Positions 8,883-18,355 are shown, numbered from the stretch's first letter. The stretch is 64,000 nucleotides of DNA from Parendozoicomonas haliclonae (GCF_900174585.1 NZ_FWPT01000005.1:248001-312000), one strand, 5' to 3'. Notes: generated from the sequence alone by a model not told the origin. Translations and numbers: made by a program.

Positions 8883-10670
8883 ATGAGTTTCCAGCTTCGC
8901 CCCTATCAGCGTGATGCCGTACAGGCGGTGGTTCGCCACTTTCGCAAAACCAGTGATCCGGCGCTGATTGTTTTGCCAACCGGTGCCGGTAAGAGTCTGG
9001 TGATCAGTGAGCTTGGTCGAATTGCCCGGGGCCGGGTTCTGGTGCTGGCCCATGTGAAGGAGCTGGTCGAGCAAAACCACGGCAAGTATGAGAGCTATGG
9101 TCTCAAGGCCTCGATATTCAGCGCCGGACTCGGCCGCAAGGAAGCCTCCGAACAGGTGGTGTTTGGTAGTGTACAGTCTGTCGTGCGTAATCTGTCGTCA
9201 TTTGAAACCGAAGGCGAGGCTGCCAAATTCACCCTTTTGGTGATCGACGAATGCCATCGTGTTTCTCTGGAGAAAGACAGCAGCTACCACAAGGTTATCA
9301 GTCAGCTGAAAAGTCAGAATCCCCAGCTCAAGGTTCTGGGCCTTACCGCGACACCTTACCGGCTTGGGCTGGGATGGCTCTACAACAGCTATGTCCCGGA
9401 AGGTGAGAAGGGCAAGCTTCGTACCGAGCAGGAACGCTTTTTTAAAAACTGTGTCTATGAACTTCCACTGCCGTGGATGGTAGATAATGGTTATCTCACC
9501 CCACCCCAAATGATTGATGCCCCCGTTGCCTGGTATGACTTCTCGCTGTTACCTCGCACAAACCTGGGCGGATTCCGGGAAGGGGATATGAATCAGTTGC
9601 TTAAAGGGGAAGGTCGTGCGACCAAGGCGATTATCCAACAGGTGATCAAGCTGTCTGATGAACGTCAGGGGGTGATGATCTTTGCCGCAACGGTTGAACA
9701 TGCCAAAGAAGTATTGGGATATCTACCTGAGTCCGAGAGTGCCCTGGTGATTGGTGATACTCCGGGACCTGAGCGGGATCAGCTGATTCAGCGCTTTAAA
9801 GAGCGGGAACTTAAATATCTCGTCAATGTGTCCGTATTAACCACTGGCTTTGATGCACCCCATGTGGATGTGATTGCTATTCTGCGTCCCACTGAATCTG
9901 TCAGTCTCTATCAACAGATTGTCGGGCGTGGATTGCGGTTGTCAGAAGGCAAAGAGGATTGTCTGGTGATGGATTTTGCCGGCAATAACTTCAGCATCTT
10001 TGCCCCTGAAATTGGTGATCCTCGCCCGGATTCTCGTGCTGTACCGGTACAGATAGATTGCCCTATGTGTGGCTGTCAGAACGACTTTTGGGGACTGGTG
10101 GATAGTGACGGCGATCTGGTCGAGCACTATGGACGTCGTTGTCAGGGCTTTATGGAGAATCTGGAAGGAGAGCGGGAGCGCTGTAGTTTCCGGTTCCGGT
10201 TTAAGGAGTGCGGAGAGTGTAATGCTGAAAATGATATTGCCGCCCGCAAGTGCCATGAGTGCGGCAAGGTGCTGGCTGACCCTGATGATAAGCTGCGGGC
10301 GGCGTTGAATCTGAGAAATACCACAGTACTGCGATGTTCCTGGATGACCATGGAAGCCGACAAGAACCGCAGTGGTGAGGAGCGCATCAAGGTCAGTTAC
10401 TTTGATGAAGACGGTTTAAGTATTACCGAGTTTTTCCGCCTGGAAACGCCGGCTCAACAGGGTGTTTTCTATCATCGCTTCGGAAAGCTGCACCAGATTA
10501 ATCGGGGGGAGGCATTTCGGGCGCGTTCTGTGGAAGATGTTATAGGGCAAAGTAAAAAGTTTCGTAAGCCGGATTTCGTCATTGCTCTGCGGGAGCCGCG
10601 AGGATGGAAAATTCGTGAGAAGATCTTCGATTATAACGGGGCTTATCGCAAGGCTGTTGAGGCTGGGTGA
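8883..10670 (+). CDS. radD: RadD-like DEAD/DEAH-box helicase (YejH)
   Basis: 595 residues from the ATG at 8883; an in-frame upstream start would add 19 non-conserved residues. Superfamily 2 helicase motifs run in order: LPTGAGKS (31-38), DECH at about 121, LTATPYR near 157, and IVGRGLRLS as motif VI. The C-terminal part has two cysteine clusters, CPMCGC (about 393) and CGECNAENDIAARKCHECG (about 442-460), which match the zinc-binding region of E. coli RadD; the whole length also matches (586 residues there). RadD binds SSB and helps repair stalled forks and double-strand breaks. It appears to be a single-gene unit with a hairpin downstream. Confidence 0.95.
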   Translation: MSFQLRPYQRDAVQAVVRHFRKTSDPALIVLPTGAGKSLVISELGRIARGRVLVLAHVKELVEQNHGKYESYGLKASIFSAGLGRKEASEQVVFGSVQSVVRNLSSFETEGEAAKFTLLVIDECHRVSLEKDSSYHKVISQLKSQNPQLKVLGLTATPYRLGLGWLYNSYVPEGEKGKLRTEQERFFKNCVYELPLPWMVDNGYLTPPQMIDAPVAWYDFSLLPRTNLGGFREGDMNQLLKGEGRATKAIIQQVIKLSDERQGVMIFAATVEHAKEVLGYLPESESALVIGDTPGPERDQLIQRFKERELKYLVNVSVLTTGFDAPHVDVIAILRPTESVSLYQQIVGRGLRLSEGKEDCLVMDFAGNNFSIFAPEIGDPRPDSRAVPVQIDCPMCGCQNDFWGLVDSDGDLVEHYGRRCQGFMENLEGERERCSFRFRFKECGECNAENDIAARKCHECGKVLADPDDKLRAALNLRNTTVLRCSWMTMEADKNRSGEERIKVSYFDEDGLSITEFFRLETPAQQGVFYHRFGKLHQINRGEAFRARSVEDVIGQSKKFRKPDFVIALREPRGWKIREKIFDYNGAYRKAVEAG

Positions 10671-10846
10671 AGATTGAAAATAGGATTGTTCGGTTAGTCT
10701 TTGTTGCGGGGATTAATTGCTCAGGGTTTCAGCCGGGATGTTGCGGAGGGGAGCTGATGGTGCGTGAGCACTCCTGATAGAGAAGCCTCGCAGCTGGGCG
10801 TAATCTTGCTGCCATCGGCTGTCACGACTCAATCCTTGCCGATTAT

Positions 10847-10876
10847 GGCCAGACCTTGGTGGGACAGGGTCTGGCC
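10847..10876. terminator. Hairpin between radD and arfB
   Basis: Perfect 9-bp stem GGCCAGACC (10847-10855) and GGTCTGGCC (10868-10876) with a 12-base loop, followed on the plus strand by a pyrimidine-rich stretch. It lies in the 238-base convergent gap and could end transcripts from either side. The rest of the gap (10671-10846) has no convincing gene. Confidence 0.5.
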
Positions 10877-10908
10877 GCCTCTTATTTCTTCCGCATAAAT
10901 CTCTCAAC

Positions 10909-11322
10909 TTAGTCATGAACACGTCCTCGCATGGCTTTGACCGAACTTCTTCGGGTTTTACTATCCAATCGTCTCTTCTTTGATGCCAGTGTTGGCTTGG
11001 TGGCAATCCGCTTTTTTTGGGTTGCTTGTACCGAGCGTATTAGCTCACACAATCTTTCCAGCGCATCTTCACGGTTTTTCTCCTGGGTGCGATAGCGCTG
11101 GGCTTTGATAATAATGACCCCATCCTTGCTGATGCGGCTGTCCCGCAGTTTCAGCAGTCGGGACTTGTAAAAGTCCGGCAGGGATGAAGCATTGATATCA
11201 AAACGCAGATGGATGGCACTGGATACTTTGTTAACGTTCTGGCCGCCGGCCCCCTGGGCCCGAATGGCACTCAGTTCAATCTCTTCGGCAGACAGGCTGA
11301 CATGGCTTGATATTGCCAGCAT
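10909..11322 (-). CDS. arfB: Ribosome rescue peptidyl-tRNA hydrolase ArfB (YaeJ)
   Basis: 137 residues from the ATG at 11322, which has an AAGGAGT ribosome-binding site; the frame is open further upstream but that part is not family-like. The catalytic GGQ motif lies in [13 protein letters not shown] at residues 26-28. A basic C-terminal tail ([19 protein letters not shown]) matches the tail that ArfB inserts into the empty mRNA channel. E. coli ArfB has 140 residues with the same layout. The enzyme releases peptides from ribosomes stalled without a stop codon, as a backup to tmRNA. It is a single gene, divergent from the GIY-YIG gene. Confidence 0.95.
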   Translation of the reverse strand: MLAISSHVSLSAEEIELSAIRAQGAGGQNVNKVSSAIHLRFDINASSLPDFYKSRLLKLRDSRISKDGVIIIKAQRYRTQEKNREDALERLCELIRSVQATQKKRIATKPTLASKKRRLDSKTRRSSVKAMRGRVHD

Positions 11323-11460
11323 TGGGTTACTCCTTGTATGGTTCTTCTCATAGTCCTTGTCAGGGTGAGCGCCGTATTCTACGGGAGTCGACAAATTTTA
11401 TGGACTTTATTTTTATTCCCCCCGCACAATGGAATCTTTAGTGAGTTGCAAAGCAGGACT

Positions 11461-11754
11461 ATGAGCCGCTGGAGTGTGTATCTGATCCGTTGTCGGGATG
11501 GCAGTCTTTATTGTGGTGTCTCTACTGATGTCGCACGGCGTTTTACTGAGCATAGTACTGGTGGTCCACGCAGTGCCCGCTATGTTCGTGGCAAGGGACC
11601 GCTAGAGCTGGTTTATCAGCATGTGGTTGGCGGTCGTGCTGAAGCTTTACGCGCAGAATATCGCATAAAGAAATTGAATAAGGCCACCAAGGAGAAGCTG
11701 GTGGCCGGTACAGTGCTGTTCAATGAGGTTATTGTCCTTGCTCCATCGTGCTGA
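11461..11754 (+). CDS. GIY-YIG domain protein (UPF0213/YhbQ-like)
   Basis: 97 residues from the ATG at 11461. The GIY-YIG core appears as SVYLIRCRDGSLYCGVSTD, with the two motif parts as VYL and YCG, then ARRFTEH and the terminal helix with Glu in EALRAEYRIKKL. Size and sequence match the small UPF0213/YhbQ family of stand-alone GIY-YIG nucleases, whose cellular role is unsettled (DNA damage tolerance has been proposed). Its last 26 bases overlap the end of the convergent 661-residue gene. Confidence 0.85.
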   Translation: MSRWSVYLIRCRDGSLYCGVSTDVARRFTEHSTGGPRSARYVRGKGPLELVYQHVVGGRAEALRAEYRIKKLNKATKEKLVAGTVLFNEVIVLAPSC

Positions 11755-13714
11755 CAGTTAAAGTCTCTAATTGGTCTGATATCGGGGCAAAGTGTTGTTG
11801 CAGAGCCGATGTGATGGCTTGTTCCAGAGGCTTATCATCCGTGAGCAGTGTTGCTGTGGTCCTGGTGTTCGCTCCACCGGGTGATGGATAGTAAAGAGTT
11901 GCCCGCTCAGGCAGGGGCTGGTCATCAGCGACCAGAGAGTAGACCTCTGTTGCACCGTTATCCAGTCTGGAAGCCAGTAGCTCTGGATTAACAAGATGCG
12001 CAAAATTGCTATGACCAAAAGGCTGATCCCGAAACAGGATCGGGTAATCATTGGTCAATATCGTCAGAAATGATGTGATCAGGTTGAGACTGGGAAATTT
12101 ATCACTCTGCAGAGGATGAAGTAGAAATTCACTGTGCAGCCGAAAATCCGCCAGCACTGCGAATGGTGAGTCTGACTCAATAAGTTGGGTCAACGTCATC
12201 TGCAGAAGATACATCATGCTGTCCAAAATCAGCTCAACAGGGTAACTGTGAACCACAAACCGGTCACTGCTCGGTTCTGCATCAAGTTCTTTTGGGAAGT
12301 CCTGTTCCGCTGTCCATATTTGCGCAGGATCAGTACTACCGTATTTATGATTGAGATAGGGATCATCATCCGTTGCATAAGACACCAGCCTTTGTCTTTC
12401 AACCATAGTGTGATGTTTTAACTTTTCCCCCAGTTGATTCGCAGTCGTTTCTTTGTGCTGACTGAGATAACTGACAAAAGTGCTGTGTAGACGGGCAGCG
12501 CTATAAAAATGTTTCGCAGTAAAAAACTCCCTACTAAGAGCGTGCATGATAGGTGTTGTTCTTAGCAGGTTGTGCTCAAGTTCTTCATCAAAACCCTGTT
12601 CCAGACCATTGTGAGCAAGTACTTGGGGATAGACATGCAGATAGTCAGCCAGAGTTTTCGGTTTCAAGAGGGCGTTTGTTGAGAGCCAGAGTTTGAGCAG
12701 TTGCTCACTGAGTATTGGTATAGGAACCTGACCGTCAAAATTTTGCTGATTAAATTCGAGCAGATTAATAAAACCCGACCAGAGATTCGCTGACTTTGCT
12801 ACGTTTAACTCGGAGGTCTGATCCAGGGTGTAGTTATCAGATTCGTCAGTAACCGGTACTAATCTATCCGAACTGTTCTGCTGAGCCTTAGTATTAAATT
12901 CGGTCATCACCAGCCTTAATAGAAGGCGTGGTGGGATTGCCTGAAGCCGCTGGGCAATTAAATTTGTTTCGATTGCAAACTTACGGTCAGGCTTTAAAGA
13001 ATCTGCTTTCTCCTTGATCGGCGGTTTTTCCTTTATCTGAGGCGGCTCAGTACTATCCATTGCGTTGCCCGTTTGAGAGTCGCTGCCTACCAGGCTCCCA
13101 TTTATGTTTACAGGCACTGTGTTGCTTGACGTAATGGTGGTAGGAGGTGAAGGCGGCGGTCGTCTGGTTATTTTATTCTGAGATGTGATCTGCCCTGGTT
13201 TTGGCGGCCGTGACGATGTTGCTGCTGTTGTTGTGACTGTAGTAACAGATATCGATTGCAGAGTGACGGTACTCATCATCCCAGCGAGCCTGTCCGCATC
13301 ATCATCTTGGTTATTCTGGGAGTGAGGGAAGATGGTATCTGAGGCTGTAGTCGGTAGAGAGGATGTTAGAAATACGTGACTGCCGGAACCCGTTGAGGCC
13401 ATTGAAGGGAGGTGACTGCTGTTAGCCTCTGAGCTTTTCTTTTTTCTGCCAGTCGGCCGTGGTGGAGCCTTATGATTATCGTCTTGCCGGGCTCTTGGCT
13501 GGGGCTGTATGGGATGGCTTGCACCATTCCCGGACGGTCTTTTCTTTGGAATCAGGAGTGGAGAGGATGTTGGTGGTGGCAAGGTCAGAGAGGCTTTGCC
13601 TTTTCCGGAAGCCTGTATCGGAACGCTGACAATGCTAGTCAAGAGAATGGCCAGGATAGTAACGGGATGGGGGGCAAGCCCGCCGAGAATTGTCAACGAC
13701 CTTCTGTCCCACAT
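11729..13714 (-). CDS. Large orphan protein, probable signal peptide, Pro/Ser/Thr-rich N-terminal half
   Basis: 661 residues, not recognised. A hydrophobic segment at about 15-33 (HPVTILAILLTSIVSVPIQA) looks like a signal peptide after a basic start. Residues 35-240 are low complexity, rich in Pro, Ser, Thr and Lys, with poly-Thr stretches and two copies of PPIKEK-like text. From about 245 the protein becomes a helical, globular-looking domain that runs to the C-terminus. There are almost no cysteines. The layout of exported linker plus folded domain suggests a secreted or surface protein, but there is no known domain or anchor. The gene stands alone, with a long inverted repeat upstream. Confidence 0.7.
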   Translation of the reverse strand: MWDRRSLTILGGLAPHPVTILAILLTSIVSVPIQASGKGKASLTLPPPTSSPLLIPKKRPSGNGASHPIQPQPRARQDDNHKAPPRPTGRKKKSSEANSSHLPSMASTGSGSHVFLTSSLPTTASDTIFPHSQNNQDDDADRLAGMMSTVTLQSISVTTVTTTAATSSRPPKPGQITSQNKITRRPPPSPPTTITSSNTVPVNINGSLVGSDSQTGNAMDSTEPPQIKEKPPIKEKADSLKPDRKFAIETNLIAQRLQAIPPRLLLRLVMTEFNTKAQQNSSDRLVPVTDESDNYTLDQTSELNVAKSANLWSGFINLLEFNQQNFDGQVPIPILSEQLLKLWLSTNALLKPKTLADYLHVYPQVLAHNGLEQGFDEELEHNLLRTTPIMHALSREFFTAKHFYSAARLHSTFVSYLSQHKETTANQLGEKLKHHTMVERQRLVSYATDDDPYLNHKYGSTDPAQIWTAEQDFPKELDAEPSSDRFVVHSYPVELILDSMMYLLQMTLTQLIESDSPFAVLADFRLHSEFLLHPLQSDKFPSLNLITSFLTILTNDYPILFRDQPFGHSNFAHLVNPELLASRLDNGATEVYSLVADDQPLPERATLYYPSPGGANTRTTATLLTDDKPLEQAITSALQQHFAPISDQLETLTVSTMEQGQ

Positions 13715-13760
13715 AACCTGCTATCCCACCATCATCTGCTGTTGTTGTGCGGGATAAAAT

Positions 13761-13827
13761 AGACCACTGGCCTTGAAAACCAAAAAGTCTTACGACTATT
13801 TCTCAGGCACGCTTGTGCCAGTGGTCT
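13761..13827. repeat. Long perfect-armed inverted repeat
   Basis: AGACCACTGGC (13761-13771) and GCCAGTGGTCT (13817-13827) are exact complements separated by 45 bases. The loop holds two smaller stems: GTC-TTAC-GAC, followed on the minus strand by TTTTTGG, and GGCAC-GCT-TGTGCC-like text. It lies downstream of the DUF4442 gene and upstream of the 661-residue gene, both on the minus strand. A terminator for the former is the simplest reading (minus-strand arm followed by ATTTTAT). Confidence 0.6.
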
Positions 13828-13844
13828 GATGTGAGGTCAGAGGT

Positions 13845-14333
13845 TTAAGAACGCTTTTTGGGGGTCCAGGCCCAGATCATTTCTACCTTGATCGGCTCAT
13901 TACCAGTGGCATCGGTAATGGTGCAGGGCACTGTCACTTCACCTTTCTCGGCACTTTTGATCTGTTCGATCTGTTCATCGGTGAGATGGGCCTTGGCGGT
14001 AATATCACCGGAGGAGCGTTTGACGAAATCAACATTCATGGATTTGATCACCGGTACGCCGCTATCCGGCACGTTCATACCGACGATCAGGCCTGTAGCG
14101 GTTTCCGCAGCCAGCGCCATGGCGCAGGCATGGACACTGCCTATATGGTTCTGATTACGCTTAAGGTTACGGACAATGATGATGCTGTCCCGTTCGGTAA
14201 GGCGTTCGATCCGGGTCTTGGTGGTACCGACAAGCTTGACGGCACCGCCAAGAAACTTGCTGACCAGCCAGACGCGCATACCCTCTGGGGCTTTATTGAG
14301 CAGACTTACGCCCCGGCTCATACGATTTGCCAT
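13845..14333 (-). CDS. DUF4442 hotdog-fold protein (thioesterase-like)
   Basis: 162 residues with the pattern of the DUF4442 hotdog family: a central motif NQNHIGSVHACAMALAAET (helix of the hotdog fold), a preceding strand, and alternating strands to a C-terminal WAWTPKKR. Hotdog proteins of this type are related to acyl-CoA thioesterases, and the N-H-x-G-S-V-H-A segment resembles the active-site helix of PaaI/YiiD-like enzymes. The substrate cannot be told. A strong ribosome-binding site (AAGGAGT, 5 bases before ATG) supports the start. Single-gene unit. Confidence 0.75.
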   Translation of the reverse strand: MANRMSRGVSLLNKAPEGMRVWLVSKFLGGAVKLVGTTKTRIERLTERDSIIIVRNLKRNQNHIGSVHACAMALAAETATGLIVGMNVPDSGVPVIKSMNVDFVKRSSGDITAKAHLTDEQIEQIKSAEKGEVTVPCTITDATGNEPIKVEMIWAWTPKKRS

Positions 14334-14510
14334 GGGTGACTCCTTATTATTTGCTCTTGTCGTTATTTTATCTGTGGGTGGAGATTACATACGGCTACAG
14401 AGAACGGCAACTGCGTTGATAAATCTGTTGGCTGTCGTTTGAGTCAATTGGTGGGATTGTGGAGGGTTCACTATAGTTCTCAACTCCCTGCAACAATATC
14501 AGGAGCGATC

Positions 14511-15041
14511 ATGACTGCGCTCAGCCATCCTGACTCAACACTTACCAGCAGCGGCTATTTTTCTTTATTCCGCGCGGTGCGAATCGTGAGTGTGGTGTTG
14601 TCGATTCTCTTCGTTCCGCTTTTGCAAGCTGAGACACAGCCAGGTTTGATTCCAACGCTGGTCAGCAAGCTTAATGTGTCCGAACCCCAGGCACGGGGAG
14701 GTCTGGGTGCCATTCTGGAAATGGCCAGTGCCAACCTGTCTTCCAGTCAGTTTGGGCAACTTGCCAGTGCCATACCCGGTGCCAAGGATCTGATCAAGGC
14801 AGCCCCACCCGTAGAGATGCCGGATCCGCTCAAGAAAGATGTACAGAGTAATGCGCTGTTTGATCTGAATAATCAGTTTATGAAGCTGGGAATGGATAAC
14901 TCTATGCCGATGAAGTTTGCCCAGACGCTGGTGGAATACTTAAAGTCATCCGGGAATGTGAAGGCATTGCAGGCGTTTAAGGATTCGTTCCCGCTGAATT
15001 TGAAACTGGAGGGAACATCCTGGATGGATATTATTAACTAG
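14511..15041 (+). CDS. DUF2780 family exported protein
   Basis: 176 residues from the ATG at 14511, chosen for its AGGAG site five bases upstream; the open frame reaches further back without a better start. A signal-like hydrophobic stretch at about 22-40 ends in LLQAETQ. The mature part contains the DUF2780 pattern, LNVSEPQARGGLGAILEMA then FGQLASAIPGAKDL, and a C-terminal helical region. The family (VcgC/VcgE in Vibrio) has no known function. A bidirectional terminator follows at once. Confidence 0.75.
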   Translation: MTALSHPDSTLTSSGYFSLFRAVRIVSVVLSILFVPLLQAETQPGLIPTLVSKLNVSEPQARGGLGAILEMASANLSSSQFGQLASAIPGAKDLIKAAPPVEMPDPLKKDVQSNALFDLNNQFMKLGMDNSMPMKFAQTLVEYLKSSGNVKALQAFKDSFPLNLKLEGTSWMDIIN

Positions 15042-15057
15042 CGGAAGGTTCGCGCTT

Positions 15058-15096
15058 ATAAAAAACGGGGCAGGTGAGAAACCGGCCCCGTTTTTA
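15058..15096. terminator. Bidirectional rho-independent terminator
   Basis: AAAAACGGGGC (from 15062) pairs with GCCCCGTTTTT (ending at 15096), giving a GC-rich stem flanked by A and T runs, so it works on both strands. It separates the convergent DUF2780 gene and the nucleoside-binding protein gene. Confidence 0.85.
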
Positions 15097-15111
15097 TCTG
15101 TACGCAGCAGC

Positions 15112-16215
15112 TTAGTTGGTAGGCAGCTTGCCTTCCACGCCCTGTACGTACCAGTTCATGGACAGAATGTCCTTGTCTTCCAGCTTAACGCCGTCAGCAA
15201 CTTTCTCGGAACCATCCTGTGCCTTGATCGGACCTTCAAAGATCACCAGATCACCGGAGGCAATACCGGCGCGGGCTTTCTCGGCCAGGGCAACAACATC
15301 AGCAGGGATCGCTTTGTTGTATGGAGCCATCTTCACCATACCGGTATTGATACCACCCCAAGTGTCGTTAGCTTCCCAGTTGTCGTTGAGTACAGACTTG
15401 GCGACGTCGGCATAGTAATCACCCCAGTGCACCAGACTGCCGGTCAGGTGGGCATCCGGGCCGAACTTGGCCATATCGGTGTCGTAACCAAAGGCAAAGA
15501 CACCCTTATCCTGCGCAGCCTGAACCGGAGCCGGGGAGTCAGTGTGCTGGTTGATGATATCTGCACCCTGGGCAATCAGGGCTTCAGCCGCTTCACGCTC
15601 TTTAGCCGGGTCGTACCAGCTGTTGATCCAGACAACCTTAACGGTGGCATCCGGGTTGGTTTCCTTCAGCCCCAGGGTAAAGGCATTAATGCCCTGTACC
15701 ACTTCAGGAATCGGGAAGGAGCCAACATAACCAATCACGTTGGACTTGGTCATCTTGCCGGCGATCAGACCAGTCACATAACGGCCTTCATAGAAGCGAG
15801 CCGCGTAGGTGGATACGTTATCGCTACGCTTGTAACCGGTGGCGTGGTGGAATTTTACCTTGGGGAACTGCTTGGCCACCTTCAGGGTCGGGTTCATAAA
15901 ACCGAATGAGGTGGTAAAGATCAGGTCGTTACCCTGTTGAGCCAGCTTGCGGATAACCCGCGCGGCATCAGCACCTTCTGCAACGCTTTCCACGAAGGTG
16001 GTTTCCACTTTGCCTTCCAGCTTTTCGATCATCTCCTTACGGCCTTCGTCATGGCCGAAGGTCCAGCCGGCATCACTGACCGGGCCAACGTAAACAAAGG
16101 CGACCTTGAGCGGGTCTTCTTTGGCGACGGCCTGACCAGCCAGACCGAGGGTCATGGCGGCGGACAAGGCAACAGTTGCTGCCTGTTTCAAGGTTTTCTT
16201 GAAGGATGCTTTCAT
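15112..16215 (-). CDS. BMP-family nucleoside ABC transporter substrate-binding protein
   Basis: 367 residues. Signal peptide of about 31 residues ending in AVA. The mature protein is a BMP/Med/PnrA-family periplasmic-binding protein, shown by VAFVYVGPVSDAGWTFGHDE near the N-terminus, IRKLAQQGNDLIFTTSFG and GYVGSFPIPEVVQGINAF. Gram-negative members bind nucleosides or purine compounds, and the partner genes upstream are of the NupOPQ type. There is no lipobox, so it is a soluble periplasmic protein. It is the last of four genes; about 90 AT-rich bases separate it from the permease, and it has its own good ribosome-binding site. Confidence 0.9.
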   Translation of the reverse strand: MKASFKKTLKQAATVALSAAMTLGLAGQAVAKEDPLKVAFVYVGPVSDAGWTFGHDEGRKEMIEKLEGKVETTFVESVAEGADAARVIRKLAQQGNDLIFTTSFGFMNPTLKVAKQFPKVKFHHATGYKRSDNVSTYAARFYEGRYVTGLIAGKMTKSNVIGYVGSFPIPEVVQGINAFTLGLKETNPDATVKVVWINSWYDPAKEREAAEALIAQGADIINQHTDSPAPVQAAQDKGVFAFGYDTDMAKFGPDAHLTGSLVHWGDYYADVAKSVLNDNWEANDTWGGINTGMVKMAPYNKAIPADVVALAEKARAGIASGDLVIFEGPIKAQDGSEKVADGVKLEDKDILSMNWYVQGVEGKLPTN

Positions 16216-16305
16216 GGTTGCGATACCTGCTCCTGTTATTGTTTTGCTTTCTTTGGCTCTGATTTGCTCAGTTATTATTATTTTTTATTATTAGTATTCT
16301 GTTGT

Positions 16306-17232
16306 TTATCCGGCCGGGTGGAACGGCTTGCCCAAGGACATAGGCGCCATCAACCGGATACGGGACTGCTTACTGGACAGAATAACCAGTACCACTATGG
16401 TGGCCAGGTACGGCAGTGTGGCCAACAGGTTGGACGACATATCGACGCCCATACCCTGGAATACCAGATGCAAGATGCTCGCCAGCCCAAACAGCCAGGC
16501 ACCGAGCAGAATCCGACCGATACGCCAGCTGGCGAACACCACCAGAGAGAGGGCGATCCAGCCGCGACCTGCGGTCATACCTTCTGCCCACAATGGGGTA
16601 TAGGCCAGTGACAGATAGGCGCCACCCATTCCGGCCAGTGCGCCGCCAAAGGCCACCGCAAGCCAGCGAACCCGCAGAACCGGCAGACCCAGGGTAACCG
16701 CCGACCAGGGGTTCTCGCCGATGGCTTTGACAATCAAACCGGCGCGGGTGACCCGGAAGAACAGCCAGACCAGCACCAGCAGCACCAGTGACAGATAAAC
16801 CAGAATATCCTGCTGGAACAATGCGGGTCCAATCACTGGGATATCAGACAGTACCGGAATGGCTATTGGTGCGAAACCAACCAGAGGCTTGCCGACAAAA
16901 TCGGCACCGATAAAGGCACTCAGGCCGGCACCGAAAATGGTTAGCGCCAGACCGGTGGCGACCTGATTGGCGCGCAGGCCCAGGGCGATCATGCCAAACA
17001 GCGCGGACATCAGTACCCCGGCCAGCATGGCCGCCAGTACACCCAGAGCAAGGCTGCCGGTGGTCAGGGCAACAATAAAGCCAGTCACGGCGCCCATCAG
17101 CATCATGCCTTCCTGCCCGAGGTTCAAGACCCCGGACTTTTCACATACCACTTCCCCCAGTGCAACCAGAAGAAGGGGTGTACCACTGCGCACCATGGCG
17201 AACAGGATATTGGTGATCAGTTCGATATCCAT
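16306..17232 (-). CDS. Nucleoside ABC transporter permease 2 (NupQ-like)
   Basis: 308 residues from the ATG at 17232, which has AGGAGG nine bases upstream; a GTG at 17241 sits against that site and is less likely. Eight to nine hydrophobic helices and the BPD_transp_2 signature (LVALGEVVCEKSGVLNLGQE and NLLATLPYLATIV). Its stop-start spacing to the upstream permease is one base. In BMP-type systems two different permeases form the channel; this is the shorter one. Confidence 0.9.
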   Translation of the reverse strand: MDIELITNILFAMVRSGTPLLLVALGEVVCEKSGVLNLGQEGMMLMGAVTGFIVALTTGSLALGVLAAMLAGVLMSALFGMIALGLRANQVATGLALTIFGAGLSAFIGADFVGKPLVGFAPIAIPVLSDIPVIGPALFQQDILVYLSLVLLVLVWLFFRVTRAGLIVKAIGENPWSAVTLGLPVLRVRWLAVAFGGALAGMGGAYLSLAYTPLWAEGMTAGRGWIALSLVVFASWRIGRILLGAWLFGLASILHLVFQGMGVDMSSNLLATLPYLATIVVLVILSSKQSRIRLMAPMSLGKPFHPAG

Positions 17233-17233
17233 C

Positions 17234-18355
17234 TCAGACACCCTCCTGCACAGCCGAGTGTTGTGTATTGGTCTGTGGTCGTTTTTTCCAGACCAGCCGG
17301 TAGCTGATCAGTACATCGCTCATTAACAGATAAAACAGCAGCATGCCCTGGAACAGGCTGCCCAGTGCCAGCGGCAGACCGAGGTTGATCTGTCCCATCT
17401 CACCGCCCATATACACCAGAGCCATCAACAGGCTGGCCAGAACAATACCAACGGGATGCAGACGACCAAGGAAGGCAACGATGATGGCGGCATAGCCATA
17501 GCCCGGGGAGACGCTGGGAACCAGTTGCCCAATCGGGCCGGTCACTTCACTGGCACCGGCCAGACCAGCCAGAGTTCCACAAGTCAGCAGGGCGAAGTAG
17601 ACCAGAGCCTTCTCCTTATAACCGGCAAAGCGACCGGCGCTGGCATCCATTCCGATGACCTTCAGCTGGAAACCGATAAAGGTACGGCTTAACAGAACCC
17701 AAACCACAGACACGGCGAGCAGGGCAAACAGCGCCCCGATATGCAGGCGGGTTCCTTCAAGAATGACCGGCAGGGTAACGCTGGCTTCAAATAGCGCTGA
17801 CTCGGGGAAATTAAAACCATCCGGGTCTTTCAGCGGTCCGTGTACTGCCCAGAGCAGCAGGTTCAGGGCCACATAGTTGAGCATGATGGTGGTGAGGATC
17901 TCATTGGTATTGAAATGATTGCGAAGAACTGCAGGAATTCCGGCCCAGAGCAGTCCGGCCACACTTCCTGAGAACAAAGCCACAGCTAATGGCCAGGTTC
18001 CTTCGTTATCCATCACCTGTAGAGCTGCCCAGGAGCCGAACAGGGCGCCCATCAGCAATTGGCCTTCCGCTCCGATATTCCAGATATTGGCCCGGAAGCA
18101 CAAAGCCAGTCCGGTGGCACACAGCAGCATGGGGGCAGCTTTAATACAAAGCTCTGCCAGACCATAACTGTCGTTAATAGGCAGAATAAAAAAGGTGTAC
18201 AGGCCTTCTACAGGATCCTGCCCCTGCCACAGAAAGATCAGGGCACCGGAGAGCAGGGTTAACGCAATGGCAAGTACCGGGGAGAGGTAACGAAACAGGT
18301 TGGAGTCCTGCTGTCGTCTTTCCAGTTGCGGCAGGGAAAAAGGCAGAGTGATCAT
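17234..18355 (-). CDS. Nucleoside ABC transporter permease 1 (NupP-like)
   Basis: 373 residues, with about nine to ten membrane helices of the BPD_transp_2 type. Family-like segments include ALCFRANIWNIGAEGQLLMG and IVAFLGRLHPVGIVLASLLM. The start overlaps the ATPase stop by four bases (ATGA), and the second permease begins one base after its stop, so the subunits are made in step. It is the longer of the two permeases, as usual for this family. Confidence 0.9.
   Translation of the reverse strand: MITLPFSLPQLERRQQDSNLFRYLSPVLAIALTLLSGALIFLWQGQDPVEGLYTFFILPINDSYGLAELCIKAAPMLLCATGLALCFRANIWNIGAEGQLLMGALFGSWAALQVMDNEGTWPLAVALFSGSVAGLLWAGIPAVLRNHFNTNEILTTIMLNYVALNLLLWAVHGPLKDPDGFNFPESALFEASVTLPVILEGTRLHIGALFALLAVSVVWVLLSRTFIGFQLKVIGMDASAGRFAGYKEKALVYFALLTCGTLAGLAGASEVTGPIGQLVPSVSPGYGYAAIIVAFLGRLHPVGIVLASLLMALVYMGGEMGQINLGLPLALGSLFQGMLLFYLLMSDVLISYRLVWKKRPQTNTQHSAVQEGV

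Noticed and set aside
10713-11006. 97-codon minus-strand frame after radD
   Set aside because: Overlaps arfB in another frame and has no recognisable sequence.
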